From Apus apus (Eukaryota; Chordata; Aves; Apodiformes; Apodidae): a stretch of DNA of 64,000 nucleotides. Positions 37,510 to 48,400 of the stretch are shown here, one piece after another. The stretch spans positions 40,942,905 through 41,006,904 of the forward strand of contig NC_067312.1 of the NCBI RefSeq assembly GCF_020740795.1. The letters run 5' to 3'. The notes under the pieces were generated by a model, which saw only the letters and a program-made list of their open reading frames with translations, was not told the DNA's origin and did not search any database. Within the stretch, counting starts at the first letter, position 1. Every line of letters starts with the position of its first letter. A program made the translations under genes and the position numbers.

Positions 37510-38698
37510 TCATCTTGGTGCCCCTTCTCTGGACCCTCTCCAACAGGTCTGTATCTTATGCTGAGGGCACCAGAACTGTACACAGTACTCCAGGTGAGGT
37601 CTCACCAGAGCAGAGTAGAGGGGCAGAATCACCTCCCTGGCCCTGCTGGCCACACCTCTTTTGATGCAGCCCAGGACACAACTGGCTCTGGGCTCCAGCA
37701 CACACTGGCAGCTCATGTCGAGCTTCTCATCTACTGCCACCCCCAAGTCCTCCTCAGGACTGCTCACAATCCATTCTCCTCCCAACCTGTATTTGTGCCT
37801 GGGGTTGTGCTGACCCATGTGCAGGACCTTGCACTTGGCCTTGTTGAACTTCATGAGGCTGGCACTGGCCCACCTCTCCAGCCTGTCAAGGTCCCTCTGG
37901 ATGGCATCACTTCCCTCTAGGGTGTCAACCACACCACACAGCTTGCTATCATCAACAAACTTGCTGAGGATACACTCAATCCCACTGTCCATGTCTCCAA
38001 CGAAGATGTTAAACAGCACTGGTCCCAACACTGACCCCTGAGAGACACCACTCGTCATCTGCCTCCATTTGGACATTGAGCCATTGACCACAACTCTCTG
38101 GGTGTGGCCATCCAGACAATCTCTTAACCACCGAGTGGTCCATCTGTCAAATCCATGCCTTGTCAGTTTGGAGACCAGGATGTCATATGGGACAGTGTCA
38201 AACACCTTGCACAATTCCAGGCAGATGACTTCAGTTGCTCTGCCAGCATCCACCATCTCTGTAGCCTTGTTGTAGAAGGCCACCAGATTGGTGAGGCATG
38301 ACTTGCTCTTAGTGAAGCCATGTTGTCTGTCACCAGTCACCGCTTTATTTTCCATGTGCCTTAGCAGACTTTCCAGGAGGATCTGCTCGAGGACCTTGCC
38401 AGGCACAGAGGTGAGACTGACCGACCTGTAGTTCCCCTGGGTCTTCCTTTTTCCCCTTTTTAAAAATAGGTGCTATATTCCCTTTTTTCCAATCAGCAGG
38501 AACCTCACCAGACTGCCATGACCTCTCAAATATGATGGACAGAGGCTCAGCAATTGCATCCACCATCTCCCTCAGGACCCGTGGATGAATCCCATCAGGT
38601 CCCATAGATTTATGCACCTTCAAGTTCTTTAGATGGTCACAAATGTGCTTTGCTCCTACACTGGGGGGATAATTCACTCTCCCAGTCCCTGCTTTCAC
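37510..38698 (-). pseudogene. CR1 ORF2 reverse transcriptase remnant
   Basis: The fingers and early palm are in one frame (38698-38345: [34 protein letters not shown]). A frameshift near 38.4 kb moves the rest into another frame (38406-37510). Motif A reads [11 protein letters not shown], where active copies have an Asp in place of the Glu. The motif B region is [16 protein letters not shown]. Motif C is F-V-D-D, with both Asp kept. The C-terminal part ([36 protein letters not shown]) is well preserved. Confidence 0.88.
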
Positions 38699-38952
38699 CT
38701 TCTGTGGCCTTTGTGTTGAGGTTGGAGCACTTGGCCAGAGAAGACTGAAGCAAAGAAGTCATTGAGGACCTCAGCCTTCTCAATAGCCTGTATTACTATC
38801 TCACCCCTTTCCTTCAGGAGAGGGCCTACACTCTCCTTGGATGTCCTTTTCTCCTCAACATACATAAAGAAGCTTTTCTTATTGTTCTTAACATCCCTGG
38901 TGAGATTTAATTCTAGCAGGGATTTGGGTCTCCTAACCTGATCCCTAGATGC

Positions 38953-39900
38953 TCAGACAACCTCTCTGTAATCCTCCCAGGATACCTGCCCTAGCTTCCA
39001 CCCCCTGTATGCTTCCTTCTTCAGTTTGAGCTTTTCTAGGAGCTGCTTGCTTATCCACACCAGCCTGCTGGGGCTTCTACCTGGCTTCCTCTTAGTTGGG
39101 ATGCAACGCTCTTGGGCCTGGAGAAGGTGATCCTTAAATATCAGACAGTTTTCATGGGCCCCTCTACCCTCCAGGATGTTATCCCAAGACACTCTCCTGA
39201 GCAGATCCTCGAAGAGGCTGAAATCTGCCCTTCTGAAGTCAAGGGTATTAAGCTTGCTGTGAGCCCTCCTTGCTGCCCTAAGGATCTTGAAATCCACTAT
39301 TTCGTGGCCACTACAACCAGGGCTGCCCTTAAGCTTAACATCCCTCACCAGCCCTTCCTCATTGGTGAGGACAAGGTCCAGCATAGCACCTGTCCTTGTT
39401 GGTTCCTCCCCTACTTGGAAAAGGAAGTTATCATCCTCCACTCTAGGAACCTCCTGGATTGTGTTTTGCATAGTGGTTCTTCCTACAGATGTCAGGGAGG
39501 TTCAAGTCTCCCATGAGGACCATGGCATGTGAGTGTGAAGCTGCTCCTATCTGTCTATATAGTGCCTCATGTATATTACCCTCCTGCTCAGGTGACCTGC
39601 AGCAAACCCCCACCGTGATGTCACCTTGGCCTTTCTTTCCCTTAATCTTAACCCATAAACTCTCTGTTGGCTCCTCATCCATCCCCAGGGAGAGCTCCTT
39701 GCACTCCAGCTGGTCTTTGACATACAGGGCAACACCCCCACCCCATCTCCCCTGTCTGTCCTTCCTAAAGAGTTTGTAACCCTCCATTCTGACGCTCCAG
39801 TCCTAGGAGCCATCCCACCAGGTCTCAGTGATGCCAATGAGATCATAGCCCTGCAGGCTCACCCTCATCTCTAACCCCTCCTGTTTACTCCCCATGCTGC
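38953..39900 (-). pseudogene. CR1 ORF2 AP endonuclease remnant
   Basis: The order on the - strand is GYDLIGITETWWDGS (endonuclease motif with Glu), an in-frame TAG at 39803-39805, GWGGGVALYVKDQLE-like sequence in the 39787-39443 frame, [11 protein letters not shown], a frameshift near 39.45 kb, then [12 protein letters not shown] and [10 protein letters not shown]. The last should be S-D-H, so a catalytic Asp has become Gly. The linker after it ([32 protein letters not shown]) is typical of CR1. Confidence 0.85.
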
Positions 39901-40026
39901 ATGCATTTGTATAAAGGGATTTAAGCTGGGCCTCCAGTGAGGTTGCCTGATTAGCTGACCTGACCACCACACCACCCCTAGGCTCATCTGTAGTAAGCCT
40001 CGCTTTATTCCCTACCCCCTTCCAAC

Positions 40027-41225
40027 CTAGTTCAAAGCCCTATCAATGAGTCCTGCTAATTCCCCTAGTACCTTTTTCCCCTGTGGGACAGGGTCTTTCC
40101 ATCCAGTGTGAGCAGGCTCAGTGTCCTGTAAACCATGATCAAAAAACCCAAACTCCTGCTGGTAGCACCAGTTTTGGAGCCAGGCATTCATCTGTGAGTT
40201 CTTCTTGTTAACCCACTCATCATTCCCCAAGACTGGAGGGACAGAGAACACAACTTGTGCACCTGAACCCTTGACCGGTCGTCCCAATGTCCTAAAATCT
40301 TTCTTTATTACTCTCAAACCTCTTTTCTCCATCTCATCACTACCTACCTGAAAGATCAAAAGAGGGTAATAGACTGAGGGCCGTATCCGACCAGGAAGCT
40401 TCCTGGTTGTATCCTTTATCCTGGCTCCAGGGAGGCAGGATACTTCCCTGTGGGAAGGGTCTGGCTGGCATTTGGGACTTTCAGTTCCCCTCAGAATGGT
40501 ATCACCTCTCACTATCACCCTCCTCTTGCTCTTCTCAGAAGCAGTTCTAATCTGAGGAGCTGGTTTCTTTGGCAACTTCTTAGGAGCAGTCCTGCTGCAT
40601 CGAGTTGGCAGCTGTGGCAGCTCCCTGGACATGACTTCTTCAGCATCATTGTTTGACTGGTCCCCTATCTCCAGAGCCCTGTATTTGTTCTGTAAGGGCA
40701 CCTGGAAACATGGGGAGGGTCTGGTGAGAACTCTTCTGCTACCCCTAGCAAGGACCTGCTTCCATTCCCCCCATCCTCTCCTAGTTCCCGCCCTTCCTCC
40801 TGGTGATAAGATGGCTGGGGATCTTCTGCCTCTTGTGAAGCCACCACCTGCTGCCTTTTCCCTAAGGACGGCAGGGTGCAACTCCACCAGTCTATTTCCC
40901 TTTCACATTCCCATATGGTCCTTATCCTCTCCACTTCCTGCTTAAGCTCAGCAACCAGGCTGAGCAAACCATTTACCTGGTGGCAGCACACACAGATGTT
41001 GTCTTCACTGTCACCTTGTAAGAGTGACAGACTCAGACACTCCACGCAGCCCGTCACCCAGACAGCTGCCTGCCCCTCCAGCAGACCAGCCTGGGTTCCA
41101 GCCCTGCTGTTAAACGAGGCTCTCGGCTGAGTGGAGACCATCTCCCACCCACCCTGCCTGCTGAGCCCTCCCCAACCTTCTGCGGTAGCTTTGGGAATGA
41201 CCTGGTAATGCTTTAGAGGCCACAC
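40027..41225 (-). pseudogene. CR1 ORF1 remnant (Cys motif, coiled coil, esterase)
   Basis: In one frame (41225-40665) the - strand encodes NICVCCHQVNGLLSLVAELK followed by a short heptad-like stretch and EREIDWWSCTLPSLGKRQ. In a second frame (40887-40027) it encodes a CR1 ORF1 esterase-like domain: RGDTILRGTE, CLPGARIKDTTRKLPG, YYPLLIFQVGSDE, FRTLGRPVKGSGAQVVFS and LAGLIDRALN. SGNH-type esterases have G-D-S at the first motif; here the Ser is Thr. ORF1 of CR1 is thought to bind nucleic acid and to have an esterase role in retrotransposition. Confidence 0.85.
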
Positions 41226-44200
41226 TTTTCAATATAGAGTAGTGCACACTGTTCTTCAGGTTACAGGTATTGAGTTGTTCCAGAACAGGCAGTAAGGCTA
41301 ATTCTAAATACATTGATATAATGTCATTTGTACACTCATGATTATCTGACATGATAAATTTATCTGTGGTTAGAAAAATCTGGATCTTAAAAATTATGTT
41401 GTGGGGTTTTTTAATTTTTTCTTAAATATGCTCTCCTACAGATTTTGAAATGGTGTACCGTACTAATTTATCTATGGCTTCATGCATTTGCTTGAAGAAT
41501 TGAGGTTTGAAAGAATAGAAGAAGTCTTAAATGAACATGCTATTAGCCTTTCTCATCCATCTAGTTAGCTGTAATTCTTTTGTTTCTACAATTCACCTTC
41601 TGATTTCTCTGTTAACATAGAGATAAATAGAAGAGTGTTTTTCTTTTTCTTTAATTAAAAATAGTTTGATGGGCACTGCCACAACAAAAGACATGTAATT
41701 TGAAAATTTGATTTTATGATAAAACATCTCCCTGTTTTCACTATATGCATTTCATTTCCTTTTTTTTTTTATATATGACTAAGTTCATTACTCTGGACAG
41801 AAAGCAAACCAGCCAACCAAACCCCAAACTTTATTTAGGTAATAAATCTGGTAGTGCTGGTGATTGTTAGTGAAATAAATTAAGTTAGTTTTTTCTTTAC
41901 AAGTATTTTAAGTTAGTTCCTCCTTGAAGGAATATACTTACTAAATGCATATCCGTTAAGCACATTGTGTCTCTAGTTTCTCAAATAGAAGTCCTTCTCC
42001 AAAATGAAGATGATTGAGTTAATTCTAGTTTTATAAGCTAAAAGGGGTAATGTGACCTTATATGAATCAAGCTATAGAAGAAATTCTCAGAAAGTACATT
42101 AAGCTTCCCAATCTGCATGAAATGCTATTTCCTTTGCAGGGCACTTCAAATAATATTAAGAATGATAAGATGCCTTGCATTTTTTACTGTTTTCTGTCCC
42201 TGATATTTTAACTGAGGTTGGAGCTGCCTGTATTTCACATACCTATTCAGAGTTCCTTAAGAAAGACCAGAACCTTCCACATTGTTAGGCTACAGCCTGA
42301 AAGCCCAGTCCTTAAATTACTAACATACCACAATTATTCCTTTGATGTGCCCAATGGCTGAATAAAAATGATACTCTAATTGCAGTATGATTGTGCTAAA
42401 GTAATTGAATTTGTCTGCATCTTTTCAGTTTCCTGGCTGATTGCTTGTGAGGCGGGGGAAATATTTAATTCTGATGAGAGTTCTTGGAGATTCACATGAA
42501 CAAACCCAAAAGTACCCTTGGTCACTTTGACCCTGGAAGAATTATCACAACTGCTGTTCCTCTCCTCAGAACTAAAACTTTAATTTCTCTGTCACAGCAG
42601 TCCTTGAGATTTTGTTAGCATCAAGAGTAACTGACTGCTCTACCTACAGTGCACACCCAACCACTTTTGTAATCAGATTATCACAATTTTATCCAGCCTG
42701 AATACTACAAAACATTAAAAGAAAAATCTGTTTCTCCATTTGACAGCTGTTTTTCATAATGCATATCTTGATATTTCATAAAAAAACTCTATGCCAGGCT
42801 GGTGTGATGTCGTCTAAAAGCTATTTTATATTGGTGTATTAGCAGGAAGTCTTGCCAGAACTTCTGTTTTACTCAAGCCTGGGCTAACAAATCATGAGCA
42901 TGTATCAAGAGCTGCAAAGGCAGCAGTTTACTCTGCAGATGCTGCAGCAGGGAGGGGAAACAGACAGGGAGAAAAAAAAATCAAGTTGTGCTAACACAGG
43001 AGCCCATAGGCACTGTGAAGAAGGCAATTTTATTCAGACTCCCTGCTTGTGTGGTTATTTTGATTTGTGCAGCTAAAATTCATTTTAGTAGTCAACTGGA
43101 GAGATGACTGGATAAAACTCAGCCAAAGGGTTGACTTAACAGGATCACATTGTGTACGCTTCAGTATCCACTTAAGATCCATTTAAATTTTACATTCAGT
43201 AAGATACATGGATCCCTCTGGTTTGAGTTGATTGAGGATTTCCTTTCCAGTCTGTCCTAGTCCCAGACAAAATAAATATTTTCCCCACTTACTCTTTCTT
43301 TAATAACCTGGAGGAACATAGTCTTAAACTCTGTCATTTAATGATATATGCACATTTTAGGAAATTAATTCTGATCCTGTCATCACATTGAAGACCATTT
43401 GCTATTAGTGGCATCAGGACCTTTTCTCTAGTGTTTGAAATTCTTGTAATTTCCAATGTTGGTAGAATATATAACTTGATTCTGAAGCTCTGATGTAGTT
43501 ATGTAGAAGATGTATGGTTTAATGAATTCCAGAGTACATTCACATAGCTGAAATAGGAGATAATGCAATGTAACTGTCTTCCAATGTTTTACTTATTACA
43601 TGTAATAACAGGAGGAATTAAAATATAATGGTGAAGGATGAATGGTTAAGAATTAAAGGCAAAAAACCCCTCAAGAATACTATCACAAAACCTAACACGT
43701 GCTTCTAATCCCCAAAGAATTATCTAGATACCATATTTTAAAGAACATATTTAAATGGCAGTTAGTCTAATTTATGACTTATTGGAGTGTTTTCTGTGTC
43801 TCTCAGAGCCTCTCTGGTTTGACTAATTGTTTGATACTGAATTTCTGCAATTCAGTAAAGCTTCATCAGCCGCATAAATTAGTGGCCTGATTTTGAAGAA
43901 GGATAATAACAAAATATGAATGGAAGAATTTTTGTTTTCTGGAGTTATTTCTGTTTGCCTTACTGTATCTGCTTCCTTCCCAATGATACTAGAAAATGTC
44001 TGTTGTATTCAGAGTATTGCCAAATTCAAAGTAGAAAAGAAACATTCCCACCCTAATTCCTAAGTGAAATTCACCTCAGCATAATGGTGAACCACTACAG
44101 AAGCACACAGACCAGTTAGAGCTTGCCAGCAACATGGACATCTGTTTCTCATAAACATGAGGACTCACATACATTGAGTAATCTGGACTTCCTGTATCTT

Positions 44201-47200
44201 AAGGAGGGAAGGACTGCTTTTCAAGCTGCTAAGGCTCAAATGTATGTAAACTTTAGGGGTTCAGATTAAATCCTGCATATGTATTCACAGTAAATACAAG
44301 TTAGAGTGTTAATAAAGTGTGTTCACTCTGAGGATATGCTGGGATAGGCTATACTGTGGTGTTCTGTTAGTCTTCATTATTAAGTAAATAATCTTTAAAT
44401 TCTGGCTGTGTTAGTAAAACTGCACTAACAATTTTCAGAACTTTTTTCTATGCAATGCAAAGTCCGTCACTACACTGCCTGAAATCCTTTCCTTTGGATT
44501 GTACAGTAGATAGTTGGGGTACTGGGGAGAATTTTCTACAAACTGGCTCTCTATACACAGGATTTCCCAGTACTGGGAAAAAAAACTGATCAGTTTGATG
44601 AATCTGTCAAGCTTCCAGATGTTTGAGGTCAGTAAATCAAACTAAAGCTGTTACAGGTTTCAAAAATCACATGAAGTATTTGTACACACAACCTCATCAC
44701 ATTTTTTCATCCTCAAGTCCAGAGCTTTAGGGTACAACTTTCATTAACTAAGTGGAAAATAACTTTTATTTTTCTAGTACAAAAAATCCAGGTAAGCGGG
44801 GAAAGACTTTGTTGCTTCTAACTGACTTAAGTATGTTCTTAGCTTGATTGCAAAGGTGAAGGAATGACAAAATCAATTGAACCTAGCTATAAGTAAAAGA
44901 ATAATGCAATACCATGTTATAACCTGTATGTGTCATAGCTCAATAATTTCTGTATAGAAAAGCCATCTAAAACATTGATCTAAAAGTTGACTATGCATAA
45001 TTCTAATAACATAAGCTATTGTTAAGGCATTTTTGTTTTTCTCATGACAACAAAGGAAATACTATAATATGCTTATGCAATGTCTAGTTGGCTCACTTTC
45101 AAGATAATTAATGTAGGTAAGCAGTGGAAGATTATTTGTCTTTTTATATGGTTGTTCCTTACTGTGGGAAACTGTTCTACTGGGGGTAGCCCCCCAGTAC
45201 CGGCTTGTGACACATTTTGAAAATATCTTCACTTTATGATAAAGCTGATATTTATCAGTGTAATCCAGAGTAAATCTTTTGATACCAACTCTAGGGGCAC
45301 ATAAGAATCTTACAAAATTTAATTATGTATAGGAAACCAAACTCTGTTTTTCCACATAAAAATTTCTCCAGGTGACATGACCAAAATCGTTGCATTACCA
45401 CATAAAGAATCCTGAGAAGTGCTTGACAAAGCAAAATCTGTCTGAAACCGTGCAGTCATAAAGTACTATTCTGCCATGTCAAGAGTGTAGAAAAATGGCA
45501 AATTTACGGTGGTTTCAGTTCAGAGTAACAAGTGGAGCTGCAGCATTGTGATTCAAAAATGACTGTGAAAGAGATGCTCAGAGCAGAGTCTGGAAAATAG
45601 GTGGTTCTTCCTGCCTGGGTGGGGAAGGCTGCCAGTGTATGTAGTGCTCATTATGTGTGCGCAGCAACTGCTCGCAGGCCACAGGCATGTGCAATCTGGA
45701 GTGATTTCAGAGTTACTGCAGTGGCAGACTGGGAACAAAGAAGACCACAGAGTTGTGGGAAGACAATTTTCTTTTATTACTCTCTTCAAAAAGACACCAG
45801 CCATAGCTAAAGAGAACATATGGAGAGCTATGCTGTTTCTATTCCAGTGTGAGACTAGAAGAAGTATCTTCTCCAGAATCACTTAATCCCTTTGAAAACT
45901 TCTGATCTCCATTGGAAGTACAGGCTCTGCAACAGATGCATTATTTATCTTCTCATCATGTACTTGTCTTTGAGTAACCGGGGTGCAAAAGTTACATGTT
46001 CTGTATTTCAGCATCACTTACAATAGCAACAGCACACACTGATGCAGAAACATCAAATGTGAAAGCACTCGAAGTCTTAATAAGAAGTAGCCACCTGCTG
46101 GCTTTGGGAAGTAGGAGGAGAAAACCACGTATGTCTTAAAGTACTGCTCCTACAAGTAAGTTGCAGTAACTGATGAACACTTTTGAAGTGTGCTTTCTTA
46201 CTGTCTCTGATGTTTTATGCATTTCATTAGTCATATCCCTTCCTTGGACAGCCAAGTCTTCACTCTGCAATCACCATTGTACTTAGCTCTAATGCCATTG
46301 AGCTTCAGATGTGTAAGGAAGTTTGGCAACAGAGGTAACTGTAACTTTAAATCCTGTCCTTATTGGCTCTTATGCAATTAAAAGAGCCAGATCAATAAAA
46401 AGCAATAGTCCTGACAGTGATTTGGAAGGGAATTAATGACAAAGATCAGAGCTACAAAAAGTGCTGTAACAGAAACTGAATACTGTTGCATATTATTATT
46501 TAAAAAACACTGTGCGAATTACTTTAATAACAGACTCTGGATAGAGGTTAGAGCTGGCAAGATTAACGAACTTGAAATACCTGTTGTATGATACACGTTT
46601 TTCCTGTACTACTAAATTGGTTCACAAAATGTACTAGGAACCTGACTTACGTCACATGCAAAGCAGAATTTTTATTTGCTGGACTTCACCTTGATTTATG
46701 CAAATTAGACTTGGTGTAAAATTTGATTCCTCACAGAGACCCCGACTTTGATGGTCATTCCTGGCTGGAAAAGCACTTTCAACACATTTGAAGTTAGACA
46801 ACTGCCAATGCAGACAAAGGATGTAAAATTCAAACTGTATGATGGGAGTATTAAAAACCAGAATAACCTCAAAAGAAGAAAAGAAAGAACAAAACCTATC
46901 AAAACCAGTCTAAACACTTTCGGCTGTTTCTGTGCAGCAGCCACAGAATGAGGATGTTGCTGCAAGTGGATTCTGCTCATGGGTAGCCAGATTCTAACCA
47001 GTAACAAAAAAAAGAAAAAAAAAAAAAAGGGCACAGCAAAGACTTGTTTGGTGGGGGATTATTTCTCTGTGCATTTGGTAAGCAAGGCTTTTGGGATGCT
47101 GAGAGCTCTTCAAAGCCTAGCTCTGAAGAGCTTGCTGGACTGGCTACCTGGTAATTGATGCTAATGTAGCTTTTATTTTATGGTTACTGTCAGCATTACT

Positions 47201-47860
47201 ATAACTATCAACTTTTCCTTTTGTTTTTATCCTCCCTGCAATGATAAATTAAAAAAAAACCTGACTAATTGGTGTAATATTAGACTAGATTTTTAATTGG
47301 AGCCTTGCTAAACATTCATTTAGGTGAATCCTATTAGAAAGAGGAGCTGTTCAATCTATAGGTACGCAATACCTTTTTTCGCCAGCTGCCAACACTGTCT
47401 GCAAATATACCTCTACCCACTTAAAAATGAACTTTTATGATGGACAGATTTGCACTGCTGTGTTCTTTGTCCACGCACAAATACAGTCAGGTGACCCAAG
47501 CTCTGCTTTTCAGCTTGATAAAGAGAAAGACTACTAATTGCCTGGTATGGGAATGGTTGTTAAATTCATCATAGGCTGGGGAGATACATGGATGTGACAG
47601 CCACCCTGCATTCACCAAGATACTGCTGGGTACCTGTAGGTATTGAATTAATGACAGACATCTGAAACCATCAGTTTTGTCACATGCAAAACCTGTTCGT
47701 CTTTCAGCAGTGTGACCTTCATACTTTTTCTGAGGCTGTTAACAAGCTCATAAGCTTACTGCATGGATTGTGTGAAAGTACTGAGAGAACCAGTAATGAA
47801 AGAAGTGTTTGGAAAGAAACATGGTCCTCAAAGGAGAGAGGCTTCTTGGAGGGTATGAGG
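41226..47860. other. Intergenic sequence between the CR1 and the LTR-like patch
   Basis: About 6.6 kb of AT-rich DNA with short A- and T-runs (for example an A-rich tract at about 47008-47029). No exon, CR1 or RNA gene is recognised. A perfect GC-rich hairpin stands out at 45178-45199. Confidence 0.65.
45178..45199. repeat. Perfect 9-bp inverted repeat with 4-base loop
   Basis: TACTGGGGG and CCCCCAGTA flank a TAGC loop. The stem is GC-rich and sits in AT-rich intergenic DNA. No T-run follows and no gene is attached, so it is a structural oddity only. Confidence 0.8.
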
Positions 47861-47867
47861 GAGCAGC

Positions 47868-48400
47868 ACTCCAGATCTATTTTGGGAAATGGTATCAAAA
47901 CCCCATTGTAGCCCCTGCTCATGTGCATCCCAAAAGGCCTGCCTGGGAGGATGAAGACTGCAGTAATGGCCTGTGTACGGCCTTGGGCCTGCATAGATGA
48001 AATAACGATGACGATGATCGAGGGGTGGACGGGGCATAGGTCCACTCCAGCTCCTCACACATGTATGGCTCAATCACACGTACTTGTTGTGAAATAAAGA
48101 TTCTAGGCCTATAAAATAGGGGGCTGCAATGGTGGGCTTGGGGAGTTTCATCAACACTGACTATCAACACCGCCCCTGCCCCGTTGGCTGGACCAACGAT
48201 GCTGGATCCAGGACTGGTGATTTTCCTGTCCTCTTTATCTCTCTCTCTTTGTCTCTCTCTTTCACTCTCATCTCCCCCTACCTCACCTTTTTCTTCTCAT
48301 CCTTTTTTCCTTACTTAATATATATATGTGGGTGGTTTTGCAAGGGGGTCCAGTTCTAATCTTCCTGGGTTATTAAATCTGGGCCATGTCAGGGGGCCAG
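47868..48400 (+). mobile_element. Possible retroviral LTR (termini not identified)
   Basis: The segment is unlike its AT-rich surroundings and has LTR-like order. A GC-richer upstream part precedes GGCCTATAAAATAGG (TATA box at 48110-48116). About 100 bases later comes GATGCTGGATCCAGGACTGG, then a long CTCTCT pyrimidine tract (about 48217-48312), and an ATTAAA signal at 48372-48377. I cannot see convincing TG/CA ends or a target-site duplication, and no viral gene is adjacent. Edges are approximate. Confidence 0.42.

Larger units (their letters stand above)
37405..41225 (-). mobile_element. Near full-length CR1 LINE just upstream of IDNK
   Basis: About 3.8 kb on the - strand carries the whole CR1 order: 5' region and ORF1 at the high coordinates, then ORF2 endonuclease and reverse transcriptase. 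It lacks the last few hundred bases of the 3' UTR; CR1 similarity begins at GGCCACTGCAAGGTCTCCCC. Full-length CR1 is about 4.5 kb, so this is unusually long, since most copies are cut far more. Several frameshifts and stops and changed catalytic residues show that it is dead. It lies directly against the upstream edge of the IDNK CpG island. Confidence 0.9.

Noticed and set aside
42894-43076. Gln-rich 60-codon frame beginning MSMYQELQRQQ.
   Set aside because: It is a short isolated frame in intergenic DNA with no promoter, splice context or family match.
45553-45886. Overlapping open frames on both strands, 69 to 109 codons.
   Set aside because: No protein family is recognisable, and the overlap on opposite strands suggests chance.
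48217-48312. CTCTCT tract considered as a microsatellite locus of its own.
   Set aside because: It is irregular and lies within the LTR-like patch, where such a pyrimidine tract is expected.
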